In this document: in pieces, positions 45,133 through 55,500 of the stretch
Layout of the letters: each line of letters opens with the position of its first letter
Position numbering within the stretch: position 1 is the stretch's first letter
Assembly: GCF_000721705.1 (NCBI RefSeq)
Contig: NZ_JOJL01000011.1
Location: 124,001-188,000, forward strand
Length of the DNA: 64,000 nt
Origin: Actinoplanes subtropicus
Lineage (GTDB): Bacteria; Actinomycetota; Actinomycetes; Mycobacteriales; Micromonosporaceae
Direction of reading: 5' to 3'
The notes under the pieces: model-generated
Database searches by the model: none
What the model was told of the DNA's origin: nothing
What the model saw: the letters and a program-made list of their open reading frames with translations, nothing else
Made by a program: the position numbers and the translations under genes

Positions 45133-46587
45133 GTGCAGCGCAGGCTGGTAGGGATTGATCTGGGGATCGCGTCGGCGCACACGGTCCGGGTGCGTGATGA
45201 GGCCGGGCGGGAGGTGTGCCGGCGCCGGTGCGAGCCGACGGTGGAGAGTCTGAGCGTGGTCGAGCAGGCGGCGTTGGCTGGTGCGCAGGCGGGGACGCGG
45301 TTGGAGGTGGTGATCGAGCCGACCGGGCCGGCGTGGTTGCCGATCGCGGTGTTTTTCACCGCGCGGGGGCATCTGGTGTTCCGGGTCTCGAGTGCGAAGG
45401 CGGCGGATCTGCGCCGGTTTTTGTCCCGGCATGCGAAGTCCAACGGGATCGACGCGGACACCCTGGCGAGGTTGCCGTTGATCGATCCGGACGGGCTACG
45501 GCCGCTGGAGCTGCCGGACGCGGCCGCGGCGGCGCTGGACCGGCGGGTCCGGGCGTGTGACCGGCTGACCATGGCCGCGTCCGAGCACAAGGTGCGGATC
45601 AAGGACTTGGTCCGGCAGGTGCTGCCGTGCACCCCGCTGACCGGGGATCTGGGCAAGGCCGATCTGGCGGTGCTGGAACGCTACGCCGACCCGCGGGCGC
45701 TGCTGCGGCTCGGCCGGGCCCGGCTGACCACGCTGATCGGCAAGGCGTCCAACAACCACCAAGGCGCGGCGCGGGCCGAGCAGTGGCTGGCCGCCGCCCG
45801 GGCTGCGGTCGAGCTTTACGGCGAGCATCCAGCGGTCGCGTTCGCCGACCTGGCCGCGGAGATCGCGACCGAGGTGCGGCTGCTACGCGCTATCGACACC
45901 GAGCTGGCCGCGCACGCGGCCGAGCGGGAGTCCTGCTACCGGTGGGTCGACCCGCTGCAACTGGCCCGTAGCCTGCCCGGCCTGGCCGAGGTCGGCGGGC
46001 CGGCGATGACCGCGGTGATCGGTGACGCCGCCCGGTTCCCGAGCGCGGCGCACTTCAAGTCCTACCTCGGGCTCGCACCCCGGGCGTCGGAGACCGGGGA
46101 CACCGACCGCAAGGGCCAGCCGATGTCCAAGGCCGGTCCCCGGCTCGCCCGAGCCACCCTGGTCCGGGCCGCGGACTGGGCCCGCAAACAAGACCCCCAG
46201 CTCGCCCGGATCTACCACCAGCAGATGGCCGAACGCGGCGCGCAACACCTCAAGGCCAGCTGCGTGGTCGCCGCCCGGCTCGCCGAACGGCTCTGGACCG
46301 TGATGCGCCGCCGCATGCCGTATGTCATCTGCGACATCGACGGCACCCCGGTCACACCCGAGCAGGCGAAACAACTCATCGCGCAGCAGTGGACCGTGAC
46401 CGAGGACATCCGGCGCAGGCGACGCAGCAGTAAACACAGGGCGGGGAAGGCCCCTCAGCAAGCCCTCACGGGACATGACAAAGACGCTCGAAGCGTAACG
46501 AGGCGACCTTCCCCACGCCGATCCTCCGCGACGCCGCCGCGCAACGTCAAGCAACCAGCCCCTTGACAACCGATCCCCGATAGGGAA
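44821..46587 (+). mobile_element. IS110-family insertion sequence (ends approximate)
   Basis: The transposase gene plus its 5' and 3' flanks form a unit inserted between the YidB-like gene and the convergent esterase. IS110 elements lack long terminal inverted repeats, so exact ends cannot be read; the limits given are the neighbouring genes. A small imperfect hairpin (GATCCCC/GGGAATC, 46571-46588) lies at the right side. Confidence 0.55.
45133..46566 (+). CDS. IS110-family transposase (DEDD)
   Basis: 477 residues from GTG 45133. The N-terminal RuvC-like DEDD domain starts RLVGIDLGIASAHTVRV, with the Glu in VVIEPTGPAW and the Asp in SNGIDADTLARLPLI. The C-terminal IS116/IS110/IS902 domain has LPGLAEVGGPAMTAVIGDAA, FPSAAHFKSYLGLAPR and GPRLARATLVRAADWARK. 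The conserved serine of this second domain would be in KGQPMSKAGP. The length exceeds the common 400-420 because of a basic C-terminal tail. It appears intact. Confidence 0.93.
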   Translation: MQRRLVGIDLGIASAHTVRVRDEAGREVCRRRCEPTVESLSVVEQAALAGAQAGTRLEVVIEPTGPAWLPIAVFFTARGHLVFRVSSAKAADLRRFLSRHAKSNGIDADTLARLPLIDPDGLRPLELPDAAAAALDRRVRACDRLTMAASEHKVRIKDLVRQVLPCTPLTGDLGKADLAVLERYADPRALLRLGRARLTTLIGKASNNHQGAARAEQWLAAARAAVELYGEHPAVAFADLAAEIATEVRLLRAIDTELAAHAAERESCYRWVDPLQLARSLPGLAEVGGPAMTAVIGDAARFPSAAHFKSYLGLAPRASETGDTDRKGQPMSKAGPRLARATLVRAADWARKQDPQLARIYHQQMAERGAQHLKASCVVAARLAERLWTVMRRRMPYVICDIDGTPVTPEQAKQLIAQQWTVTEDIRRRRRSSKHRAGKAPQQALTGHDKDARSVTRRPSPRRSSATPPRNVKQPAP

Positions 46588-47541
46588 TCAGCCGAAGAGC
46601 TGGCGCAGCCAGCGCAGGCTCTCCGGGGGCTGGAAGGTGGCCCCGCCCTCGTGCCCGTTGTACGGCCAGACCAGCAACTCGGTCGGGCCGGGGCGGTGGT
46701 TGAACGCGGCGTACACCGTCGACGGCGGGCAGATCGCGTCCATCAGGCCGACCGTGTAGAGGGCCGGGCAGCGGCCGCGGGCGGCGAAGTTGACGCCGTC
46801 GAAGTAGCTCAGCGTGTCGAAGATCTGTTCGACCTTGTCCCGGTTGGTCGCGCAGAGGTCGGCGATCTCCCGGTACGGGTAGGCGTCGGAGATCTCGGTG
46901 GCCCGCCGGAAGTAGGTCAGGAACGGCACGTCGACGATCGCGCCGGCGATGTCGTGGCGCAGGCCCGCCACCGCCTGGGCGATGCCGCCGCCCTGCGAGC
47001 CGCCGGCCATCACGATCCGGGAGCGGTCCACCTCGGGACGGGTCGCGGCGGCGTCGACGGCCCGGACCGCGTCGGTGAACAGGCGCCGGTAGTAGTACTG
47101 CATCGGGTCGAGGACGCCGCGGGTGATCAGGCCCACGTGCTGCGGGCCGACGCCGGGCAGGTCGGGGGTGTCGCCGTCGCCCTGGCCGCGCGAGTCCATC
47201 ACCAGCACGGCGTACCCGGCGGCCGGCCAGAGCAGCCACTCGTGCGGGCGGCCGCGGCCCCCGCCGTACCCGATGAACTGCACGATGGTCGGCAGGGGAC
47301 CGGTGAGCTGGCGGGGGACCAGGAACCAGGCGGCCACCCGCTGGCCGCCGGAGCCGGTGAAGCGCACGTCGTAGATGGCGACGCCGGGCAGCATCGCGTC
47401 GTACGGCTCGAAGGTGGGCGCCAGGTCGTAGCCGGCCGCCTCCTCGATGGTCTTGCGCCAGAACTCGTCGAAATCCGCCGGCTCCGGCACGTCGGGCCGG
47501 TAGGTCGCGAGGTCGGCCGGGGAAAGATCGAACTGCGCCAT
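46588..47541 (-). CDS. Acetylxylan esterase/cephalosporin-C deacetylase (AXE1)
   Basis: 317 residues, alpha/beta hydrolase of the AXE1/CE7 family: VQFIGYGGGRGRPHEWLLWP, VMDSRGQGDGDTPD (family RGQ motif), nucleophile Ser in AGGSQGGG and His in NGHEGG. CE7 enzymes are cytosolic, and there is no signal peptide here. It removes acetyl groups from xylo-oligosaccharides or similar. It is divergent from the tripeptidase gene with a 222-bp gap that is less GC-rich than the genes. Confidence 0.9.
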   Translation of the reverse strand: MAQFDLSPADLATYRPDVPEPADFDEFWRKTIEEAAGYDLAPTFEPYDAMLPGVAIYDVRFTGSGGQRVAAWFLVPRQLTGPLPTIVQFIGYGGGRGRPHEWLLWPAAGYAVLVMDSRGQGDGDTPDLPGVGPQHVGLITRGVLDPMQYYYRRLFTDAVRAVDAAATRPEVDRSRIVMAGGSQGGGIAQAVAGLRHDIAGAIVDVPFLTYFRRATEISDAYPYREIADLCATNRDKVEQIFDTLSYFDGVNFAARGRCPALYTVGLMDAICPPSTVYAAFNHRPGPTELLVWPYNGHEGGATFQPPESLRWLRQLFG

Positions 47542-47763
47542 CAAGGCCTCGCATTCCTGTCCACGCCGGTGCGGTGGGGGCGGCGACTCGCCGACGAGCG
47601 TAGGAGAAGTGCTTCGGCGAATCAACACCCGCCGGGCAAAATTGTTCGTGAAATTGTCGACGAAATGGCGAGCGACATTGATGCATCGAGATGTGTTGCA
47701 TTCCTTTCCTACTATCCCGAATGCGGCGACGAAGCCGCGTCCGACCGACGGAAGGAATCGTGC

Positions 47764-49512
47764 ATGCCACGTCTCGGCAGAACCGTGCTGGTGACCGGAG
47801 TGGTCGCCGGCGTGCTCATCGCCGGGGCCGCGGCGCCGGCCGCGGCCGCCACCGCCGCCAAGAGCGATCAGACGTCCGCGCAGGAGCGCAAGCGGGTCGA
47901 CAGTGTGCCCACGCCGAGACTCGGCTGGTACGACTGCTACGACATCGCCCAGTGCGCGATCACTCAGCTCCCGCTCGACTACGACAACCCCAAGGGCCCG
48001 AAGACCGACGTCGCGCTGGTGCGGATCAAGGCCAAGGACCAGAAGCACAAGATCGGCAGCCTGTTCCTCAACCCGGGCGGCCCGGGCGGGTCCGGTGTGG
48101 ACATCGCGCTGTTCGCGCCGAACTTCCTCGACAAGTCGCTGCTCGACCGGTTCGACATCATCGGTTTCGACCCGCGCGGCATCGCCAGCAGCACCCAGAT
48201 CAGGTGCTTCAAGACGGTCAAGGACCAGACCCCGGTGCTGCGGGACCTGAATGTCGCGTTCCCGTGGGGCAGGACCGAGGAGCAGAAGTACGTCGGCGCG
48301 GCCAAGCGGCTCGGCCAGGCGTGCTCGACCACGGGCAAGCCGCTCTCCGGCTCGATGTCGACCGCCGAGGTGGTCCGGGACATGGACGTCCTGCGCCGCG
48401 CGGTCGGCGACAAGAAGCTGAGCTACCTCGGCTTCAGCTACGGCACCGCGATCGGCCAGTACTACGCGAACATGTTCCCGGACCGGTTCCGGGCGATCGT
48501 GGTCGACGGCGTGCTCGACCCGGAGCACTGGGTCGGCACCAAGGCGACCGCGAACCAGGAGCAGGACGAGCGGTTGCGATCGGCCGACGGCGCCTACCGG
48601 GCGCTGCGGGAGATCCTCAAGCGCTGCGACGCGGCGGGGGAGAAGTACTGCGCGTTCGCGGCCGGCGACACGGTGGCCAACTTCGACACGATCGCCCGGA
48701 AGCTGCGCCAGAAGCCGCTGGTGGTCACCAACGAGAACGGCACCTACACGATCACGTACGCGGACTTCGTCGCCACCATCCTCGGCGACCTGTACAACGT
48801 GGGCGCCGGCGACTTCGTCACCCAGGACTCGCAGTTCATCTGGACGCTGCTCACCTCGAGCAGCCCGGCGGCGCTGGCCAAGGCGAAGGCCGGCGTGATC
48901 GACCGGATCCGGCGGGCCCGGGCGAAGAAGCCGGCCCGGGACTTCCCGTACGACAACAGCGTGGAGACCTTCACGGGCGTGGACTGCACCGACGCGCTGC
49001 ACCCGCGGGACGCGGGCCAGTGGCCGGCGCTGATGGCGAAGGCCGACCAGCGGGCGCCGTACTTCGGCCGGGCGTGGGGCTGGGCGACCGCGCCCTGCGC
49101 GCGGAACACCTGGACCGTACGGGACGAGGACGCGTACACCGGGCCGTGGAACCGTAGGACCGCCGCACCGGTGCTGATCGTCGGCACCAAGTGGGACCCG
49201 GCAACCAACTACGACGACGCGGTGGCGGCCTCGAAGCTGCTGCCGAACAGCCGGCTGCTGTCGAACACGAACTGGGGGCACACCTCGTACGGCACGTCCG
49301 ACTGCGCCAGCAACGCGATCGACACCTACCTGCTGACCGTCGCCCTGCCGGCCAAGGGGACCCTCTGCGAGGGCGCCTACCAGCCGTTCCTCGAGCCGCT
49401 GCCGGACGGCTCCGGGCTGCGGGCGTCGTCGGTGCACGCAACCGCCGCGCAGAACCACACCGCGCCGGTGGCCCGCCCGCCGCTGCCGTCCACGCTCGAC
49501 GGCACCCGGTGA
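47764..49512 (+). CDS. Secreted alpha/beta hydrolase, tripeptidyl aminopeptidase type
   Basis: 582 residues. A signal peptide (about 1-28, LIAGAAAPAAAAT) precedes the hydrolase: oxyanion LNPGGPGGSG, IIGFDPRGIASS, nucleophile Ser in LGFSYGTAIGQYY, Asp in GTKWDPATN, His in NWGHTSYG, plus the C-terminal TAP domain. Streptomyces relatives cut tripeptides from protein N termini outside the cell. GAAGGAATC precedes the ATG, and a hairpin with T-run follows. Confidence 0.9.
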   Translation: MPRLGRTVLVTGVVAGVLIAGAAAPAAAATAAKSDQTSAQERKRVDSVPTPRLGWYDCYDIAQCAITQLPLDYDNPKGPKTDVALVRIKAKDQKHKIGSLFLNPGGPGGSGVDIALFAPNFLDKSLLDRFDIIGFDPRGIASSTQIRCFKTVKDQTPVLRDLNVAFPWGRTEEQKYVGAAKRLGQACSTTGKPLSGSMSTAEVVRDMDVLRRAVGDKKLSYLGFSYGTAIGQYYANMFPDRFRAIVVDGVLDPEHWVGTKATANQEQDERLRSADGAYRALREILKRCDAAGEKYCAFAAGDTVANFDTIARKLRQKPLVVTNENGTYTITYADFVATILGDLYNVGAGDFVTQDSQFIWTLLTSSSPAALAKAKAGVIDRIRRARAKKPARDFPYDNSVETFTGVDCTDALHPRDAGQWPALMAKADQRAPYFGRAWGWATAPCARNTWTVRDEDAYTGPWNRRTAAPVLIVGTKWDPATNYDDAVAASKLLPNSRLLSNTNWGHTSYGTSDCASNAIDTYLLTVALPAKGTLCEGAYQPFLEPLPDGSGLRASSVHATAAQNHTAPVARPPLPSTLDGTR

Positions 49513-49532
49513 CAACCGATCGGAAGTGAAAG

Positions 49533-49562
49533 CGCGGCGCCTGGAGACGGGCGCCGCGTTTT
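49533..49562 (+). terminator. Rho-independent terminator
   Basis: CGCGGCGCC and GGCGCCGCG form a perfect 9-bp stem with an 8-base loop, followed by TTTT (49559-49562). It lies 20 bp after the tripeptidase stop codon. Confidence 0.8.
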
Positions 49563-49886
49563 CGGTAATGACGACGGCCACCGATACGTCGTCCAGGGTG
49601 ACCCCGTCCCCCAGGGAAGGCCGATTTCATGTCCCCTCGACGTCCGCCGGCCGCCGTCAGCTGCTCGTCGGCGCCGGCCGGTCCGTTCACCGCGGTCGGC
49701 GGCGCCCTGCTGATCCGCCTGCGCAGCCGCCACCGGGGCGGCCATCGCGCCTGACGAGCTGCGACTTTCATCACGCGATCGGCTCTCCGGGCAGGGAGCC
49801 GATAGCCGTGTCCCCCGGCGGTGCCCGATCATGGGTCGACGCCGGGCGGGGTGACCGGGCCCCGAGCCGAGGAGTTGGCCGAACGA
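49563..49886. other. Intergenic stretch with no convincing gene
   Basis: Only a 41-codon frame (ATG near 49629, ending about 49754) with basic, low-complexity content is seen, probably noise. A weak dyad (GCTCTCCGGGCAGGGAGC, 49785-49801) is present. It may contain the promoter of the damaged sigma gene. Confidence 0.4.
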
Positions 49887-50564
49887 ATGCGCGGCACCGA
49901 GGCGCTCCTGCCGGTCGAGCGGGTGACGGCCGCCCAGCGCGGTGATCGCGAGGCGTTGCAGCGGCTGATCAGCGATCACCTGGCGATGCTGTACAACGTC
50001 GCCGGGCGGGCGCTCGGCGGGCACGCGGACGTCGACGACGTGGTGCAGGAAACGCTGCTGCGGGTGGTGGAGAACATCGGGCCGGTACGGGACCCGGCCC
50101 GATTCTCCGGCTGGATCCTCGCGATCCTGCACCGCCAGGTCGCCGACCGGATGCGCCGCCGGCACGCCTCGATCGCCCGGCTCAGCCCGCTGGACGCCGC
50201 CCGGGAGGTCGCCGACCCGGACGCCGACTTTGCCAAGGCGACCATCCTCCGGCTCGGGCTGTCCGGGCAGCGGCGCCAGGTCGTGGCGGCCGTCCGCTGG
50301 CTCGATCCCGCCGACCGGTTCGTGCTCTCGCTGTGGTGGCTGGGGATCGCCCGGACCCGGGCGGCGCCGGATCCGACCCGGACCGCCACCGCCCCCGCCC
50401 CGGTGGTCCGCTACGGCAGCGTGGTGGACAGCGTCGACGCCGCGCCGCCGGCCGGCCGCAAGCCGGGCAGACTGCCGGTCCGGCCCGAGGGCACGCTGAC
50501 CGTGACGGCCGGCGTGGACGAGGATCCGCGCCCCGACGTCGTCTCGCTGATCCGCCGCGGGTAG
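49887..50564 (+). pseudogene. ECF sigma factor, truncated and fused
   Basis: From ATG 49887 (GAGGAG upstream), about 150 residues are a sigma-70 ECF protein: VTAAQRGDREALQRLISDHL, DVDDVVQETLLRVVENIG, ARFSGWILAILHRQVADRMR (sigma-2) and the start of sigma-4 (VVAAVRWLDPADRFVLSLWW). The HTH that should follow is missing. From about 50340 the frame encodes unrelated sequence and ends at TAG 50562. It is unable to recognise a -35 element as it stands. Confidence 0.7.
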
Positions 50565-50917
50565 TACGCGACCTACCGGGGCCGCGGCTACCTGCGGGTC
50601 GATTGGCAGGTCGCCTACACCCAGCGGGTCGGCCCCATCGCGATGCCGGCCTGGACCGGGCTGACCGGCAAGCTGTTCCACGTCGCCTCCGGCGGCGGCC
50701 GGCGCCTCGACGACCCGATCCCGGGCGCCTCTACGTGCACATCGTCGACCGGGCGAGCATCGACGCCGACCTGCGCGCCGCGCCGGTGCCGGGCGGGCTG
50801 CCGATCCGGTACGGGCTGGTCCGCGACCCCGGAACCGACGCGTGCCCGGTCCCGCAGTACGCCACCCGCGCGAACGCCGACCCGCTCACCGTCCCCCAGC
50901 GGAGTCACCTGGACTGA
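50340..50917 (+). pseudogene. Remnant of an unidentified protein gene
   Basis: The protein-like sequence VRYGSVVDSVDAAPPAGRKP continues through an in-frame TAG (50562-50564) as YATYRGRGYLRVDWQVAYTQ, then at about 50730 must shift one frame to keep going as LYVHIVDRASIDADLRAAPV and PIRYGLVRDPGTDACPVPQY up to TGA 50917. Start, one codon and one base are wrong. The family is not recognised. Its end overlaps the convergent LRR gene by 13 bp. Confidence 0.5.
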
Positions 50918-52350
50918 ACCGGCAGCGACGGGTTGCCGGCGGGCACGAATCCGGACCAGGCGCCGGTGTGGTAGATCGTGGCGTGGTCGGTGCCGGCGAA
51001 CACGTCCGCCTTCTGCGCCGGGGGACGGGCGCCGAAGACGATCTGCCGAAGCGCCGGGTTGCCGCGCAGCGCCCGCGCATCGAGTTCGGCGGCCCGGGGC
51101 AGGTAGACCGAGCGCAGCACCGGGTTGTCGGTCACCGCGTCGTCGCGCAGGGTCGACAGGCTCGGCGCGTACAGCCAGCGGAGGTTGCCGAACCGGCTGA
51201 TCGCGCTCTTGTCGACGGTGACCATGGCGGGCAGGCGCAGCCCGGTCAGCAGCCCGTTGAGGCTGTTGATGCCCATGTACCGCAGCTTCGGGAAGTTGAC
51301 CGAGAGCAGGGCGCCGCTGTCGTTGAGCCCGTTGCGGCCCAGGCGGGTCAGCTGCGGCGCGGTGAAGTACTTCAGGCTGGAGGCGTCGTCGAACCCGTAG
51401 TCGTCGATCGTCGTGGCCCGGGGCAGCACGACCTTGGTCAGCCCCTGGTTGCGGCGGAAGGCGTCGTGCGCGATCGTCCGGACGCTGGGCAGGTAGAGGA
51501 CGCTCAGCTTGGCGTGTGGGGCGTGCCCGAAACCCATCACCCCGACCGTACGGACCGAGCGCAGGCTGACGTCGGCGAAGTTGTGGTTGCTGAAGGCCCC
51601 GTCCGGGACCGCGGTCAGGTCGTCCAGGATCAGGTGCCGGACCCAGGTGTCCCACCAGCCGTTGAACCACAGGTACGGGAACAGGCCGCCGCGCGCGGTC
51701 TGCCCGGCGCAGGCCAGCCCGGAGTCCGGGGTGCACTCCCGGCCGCCCTGGATGGTGCGCAGGTTGTAGACGTACAGCCGGGACAGGTTCGGCAGCGCCA
51801 GGTCCCGGCCCGCGGTCTGCAGGGCGCTCAGGTCCGCGTCGGCGAGCGCGGTCCCGCCGGTCAGGTACAGCGCGATGCCGCTCGCCGAGGCCAGCTTCCC
51901 CTTCCGGGCGGCCAGCCGGTCTTTGAGCGCGTGGGTGGTCACGTCGTACTGGAAGGCGTAGGTGCCGGCCGCCAGCGGCTGGTCGCCCGGCCTGGAGATC
52001 CGGGAGACATAGCTCTCGGTACGCCGGAGATCCGGGTCGCTCGCGAAGATCGGGTCCGGTCCCGGGTCGGCGGCCGGATCGGCCAGGACGGCGTTCGCCG
52101 CGTACGGATTCCCCGCCCGGCTCGACGGCCGCGCCGTGGCCGACGGGGAGGGTGACGGTGCGGAGGACGCCGTCACCGTGGGTGACGACGCCGGCGGGCT
52201 GCCGGTCGCCCAGGAGGCGGCGGCGGTCGGGGACGGCGAGCCCGTGTGGGACGAATTGCGCAGTGCGCCGAACGCGATCCCGCCCAGACCCGCCGCCACG
52301 AGCACGACCGCGCCGCCGATGACGGCGGCACGACGATGAGGTGAGGCCAT
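50905..52350 (-). CDS. BspA-like leucine-rich-repeat surface protein
   Basis: About 481 residues from ATG 52350 (GTG 52371 possible). A membrane anchor (AAVIGGAVVLVAAGLGGIAFG) is followed by a Ser/Thr/Pro linker (about 35-85), then a globular part and BspA-type LRR_5 repeats (about 255-460), recognisable as LxxVxLPxAxxI units, for example LTKVVLPRATTIDDYGF and LSVNFPKLRYMGINSLNG. It faces the outside; adhesion or ligand binding is the usual suggestion. It is divergent from SARP 3. Confidence 0.75.
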   Translation of the reverse strand: MASPHRRAAVIGGAVVLVAAGLGGIAFGALRNSSHTGSPSPTAAASWATGSPPASSPTVTASSAPSPSPSATARPSSRAGNPYAANAVLADPAADPGPDPIFASDPDLRRTESYVSRISRPGDQPLAAGTYAFQYDVTTHALKDRLAARKGKLASASGIALYLTGGTALADADLSALQTAGRDLALPNLSRLYVYNLRTIQGGRECTPDSGLACAGQTARGGLFPYLWFNGWWDTWVRHLILDDLTAVPDGAFSNHNFADVSLRSVRTVGVMGFGHAPHAKLSVLYLPSVRTIAHDAFRRNQGLTKVVLPRATTIDDYGFDDASSLKYFTAPQLTRLGRNGLNDSGALLSVNFPKLRYMGINSLNGLLTGLRLPAMVTVDKSAISRFGNLRWLYAPSLSTLRDDAVTDNPVLRSVYLPRAAELDARALRGNPALRQIVFGARPPAQKADVFAGTDHATIYHTGAWSGFVPAGNPSLPVQSR

Positions 52351-52536
52351 GTTCGAGAAGACGCCGCGCACCGCGGCAGATTACCGAAACAAGATCGAGG
52401 GGAACAGCCCAGGTTCCTAGGAAGCTCGACGGCCTGTGACGGCGCTGAGCGGGCACCGGGCCGGGCCGGGTTGGGCGGCCGGGCCGTGGCGCGAGAGGAT
52501 CGGCGTGTGGTGGGGCACGGGGAGACGGCGGGGCGG

Positions 52537-55500
52537 ATGCGGGTCCGGGTGCTGAGCGCCTTCGAGGTGACTCGCGGTGACGCCGCCGTGCCGGTGCCCG
52601 GGGCCCGCGCCCGCGGCCTGCTGGTCCGGCTGGCGCTGGCCGGCGGCGCCCCGGTCGAGGCCGGCGCGCTGGTCGACGCCCTCTGGCCGGAGGAGCGCCC
52701 GGCCGACCCGGCCAACGCGCTGCAGTCGCTGGTCTCCCGGCTGCGCAAGATGCTGGGCGCGGCCGGCGCGGTGACCCCGACCGAGGGCGGCGGCTACCGG
52801 CTCGACGTGACCGCCGACGACGTGGATGCGCTGCGCTTCGAACGGCTGGCCGCCGAGGGCCGGGCCCGGCTGCGCGCCGGCGACCCGGGCGCGGCCGCCG
52901 ACGGCCGCGACTCGCTGCGGGCCGGCGACCTAGCTGCGGCCGCCGAGCTACTGCGAGCGGCGGCGGCCTGCTGGGCCGGCCAGCCGGGCGGCGAGCCGGC
53001 CGTGGTCGCCGCCGTCGCGCCGGCCGTCGCCACCCGGCTCGCCCAGGCGCGGGCCGAGACCGAGGCCGACCTGGGCGAGGCCGAGCTGGCCCTGGGCCGG
53101 CCCGCCGTGGCCGCGACCGTGCTGTCCGCGTTGCTCGCCGAAAGCCCGGTGGACGAGCGCGCGGCCGGCCTGCTGATGGACGCGCTCGCCGCGCAGGGCC
53201 GGCAGGCCGAGGCCCTGGCGCTGTTCGAGCGGGTCCGGGAGGCGCTGGCCGACCGGCTCGGCGTCGACCCGGGTGTCGCGCTGCGCGAGCGGCACCTGCG
53301 CATCCTGCGTACGCCGGAGCCCGGCCCGACGCCCGCCGAGCCGGCGCCGGCCCCGGTCAAGAGCAACCTGCCCGCGGCCGTCACCAGCTTCGTCGGCCGG
53401 GACGACGACCTGGCCCGGATCGACACGCTGCTGGCCGGCGGGCGGCTGGTCACCGTGCTCGGGCCGGGCGGGGCCGGCAAGACCCGGCTCGCGCTGGAGG
53501 CGGCCCGGCGGCGCCGGCACGAGTTCCGCGACGGCGTCTGGCTGGTCGACCTCGCCGCGGTCACCGAGCCCGCCAAGGTCAGCGGGGCGGTGCTGGCCGC
53601 GATCGGGTTGCGCGGCGCCGCGATGTTCGAGGCCTCCGGCAAGCTCCGGGTCGAGGGCGACGACCTCGACGTGCTGGTCGACGAGCTCAACGGCCGGGAG
53701 AACCTGCTGCTGGTGGACAACTGCGAGCACCTGATCGACGCGGTCGCGCATCTGATCGCGGCGCTGCTGCCGCGCTGCTCCGAGCTGCGGGTGCTGGCCA
53801 CCAGCCGGGAGCCGCTGGCCGTCGACGGGGAGGCGCTGGTGCCGCTCGGGCCGCTGACCGTGCCCGAGCCCGAGGACGACGTGACCGAGGCGAGGCGTAC
53901 GGCGTCGGTCCGGTTGTTCACCGAGCGGGCCGCGGCGGTCCGGCCCGGTTTCGACGTCGAGCCGGAGACGCTGGGCGACATCGTCCGGGTGGTGCGGGGG
54001 CTGGACGGCATGCCGCTGGCCCTGGAGCTGGCCGCCGCCCGGCTGCGGACGTTGTCGCTGGCCGAGCTGGCAGCCGGGCTCTCCGACCGGTTCCGGCTGC
54101 TCACCACCGGCAGCCGGACGGCGTATCCGCGGCACCGGACGCTGCGAGCGGTGATCGCCTGGAGCTGGGATCTGCTGGGGGAGGACGAGCGTACGGTCGC
54201 CGAATGGGTCTCGGTCCTGCCCGGCGGTGTCACGGAGGCCTCGGCCACCGCGCTCTGCGCCGGGCGGGTGCCGGCGGCCGAGGTCCCGGAGCTGCTGGCC
54301 GCGCTGGTCGACAAGTCGCTGCTGCAGCTGGGCGCGGAGGCGGGCCGCTACCGGATGCTGGAAACCCTTCGGGAGTACGGGATCGAGCGCCTCGCCGAGC
54401 AGGGCACGTTGCGGACCGCCCGGGATCTCGCGGCCGGTTACCTGGCCGGGCTGGTCGCCGAGCTCGACCCGCGGCTGCGTGGCTCGGGTCAGCTGGTCGC
54501 GCTCGCCGAGCTGAGCGCCGAGTACGACAACGCGCTGGCCGCCCTGCGGCACCTGATCGAGACCGGTGAGGGCGACGCCGCCGTGGGCCTGGGCTTGAAT
54601 CTCGGCTGGTACTGGCAGATGTTCGGCCGGCACGCCGAGGCCGCGTCCTGGCTGGAGGAGGCCCTGGCGCTGCCCGGTGAGCCGTCGCTGGACCGGGACT
54701 GCGCCGAGGCGATCATGCTGCTGAACCAGATCAGTTTCCGCGGCTCGGCGATGGACGAGGTGAACAGGGCCCGCGAGGCCGAGCTGCGGGCGCTGGCCGA
54801 CCGGCTGAGCGGGTATCCGGACCTGGTCGGTATGCCGGCCGCGCTGGCCGCGATGACGCTGGTCTTCCTGGACCGGTTCGACGACGCGCTGGCGATCATC
54901 GACCGGCTGGTCGGCGGGGCGGACTTGTGGGCGACCGGTCTGGCCCGGCTGTTCCGGGCCCAGTTCGCCGAGAACAACGGCGACGTCGGCCAGTTGCGGG
55001 TGGATGTGGAGGGCGCGCTGGCGGTGTTCGGCCGGGTCGGCGATCGCTGGGGGCTGGCGACCGCGCTGCCGATGCGCGCCATGCTGCGGCAGTACGACGG
55101 CGACCTGGACGGCGCGCTCGCCGACCTGCGCCGGGCCCGGTCGCTGGCCCGGGAGTTCGGGCAGCTCAGCCTCAGCGACGAGATCTTCATCGACCTGCGC
55201 TGGGTCGACCTGTACATGCGGCGGGGCGAGACCGAGGCGGCGATCGAGATGCTCGCCGGGACCCGGGACCGGGCGGCGCGCGCCGGCTCGCCCGAGATGA
55301 TCATCCTGGTGGACGCGCTGGAGGGCGGGCTGTGGCTGCGGATCGGCGATCTGGACCGGGCCCGGGAGCTGGTCGAGGTGGCCGAGGCGGGGCTGGCGGC
55401 CGGGCTGCCGTTCGCCGGTGATCACGGGACGGCGCTGATCGGCGGCGTCCGGGCGATGTTGTGCATCAAGCTCAAGGACGCCGACGGGGCGGCAGTGGCG

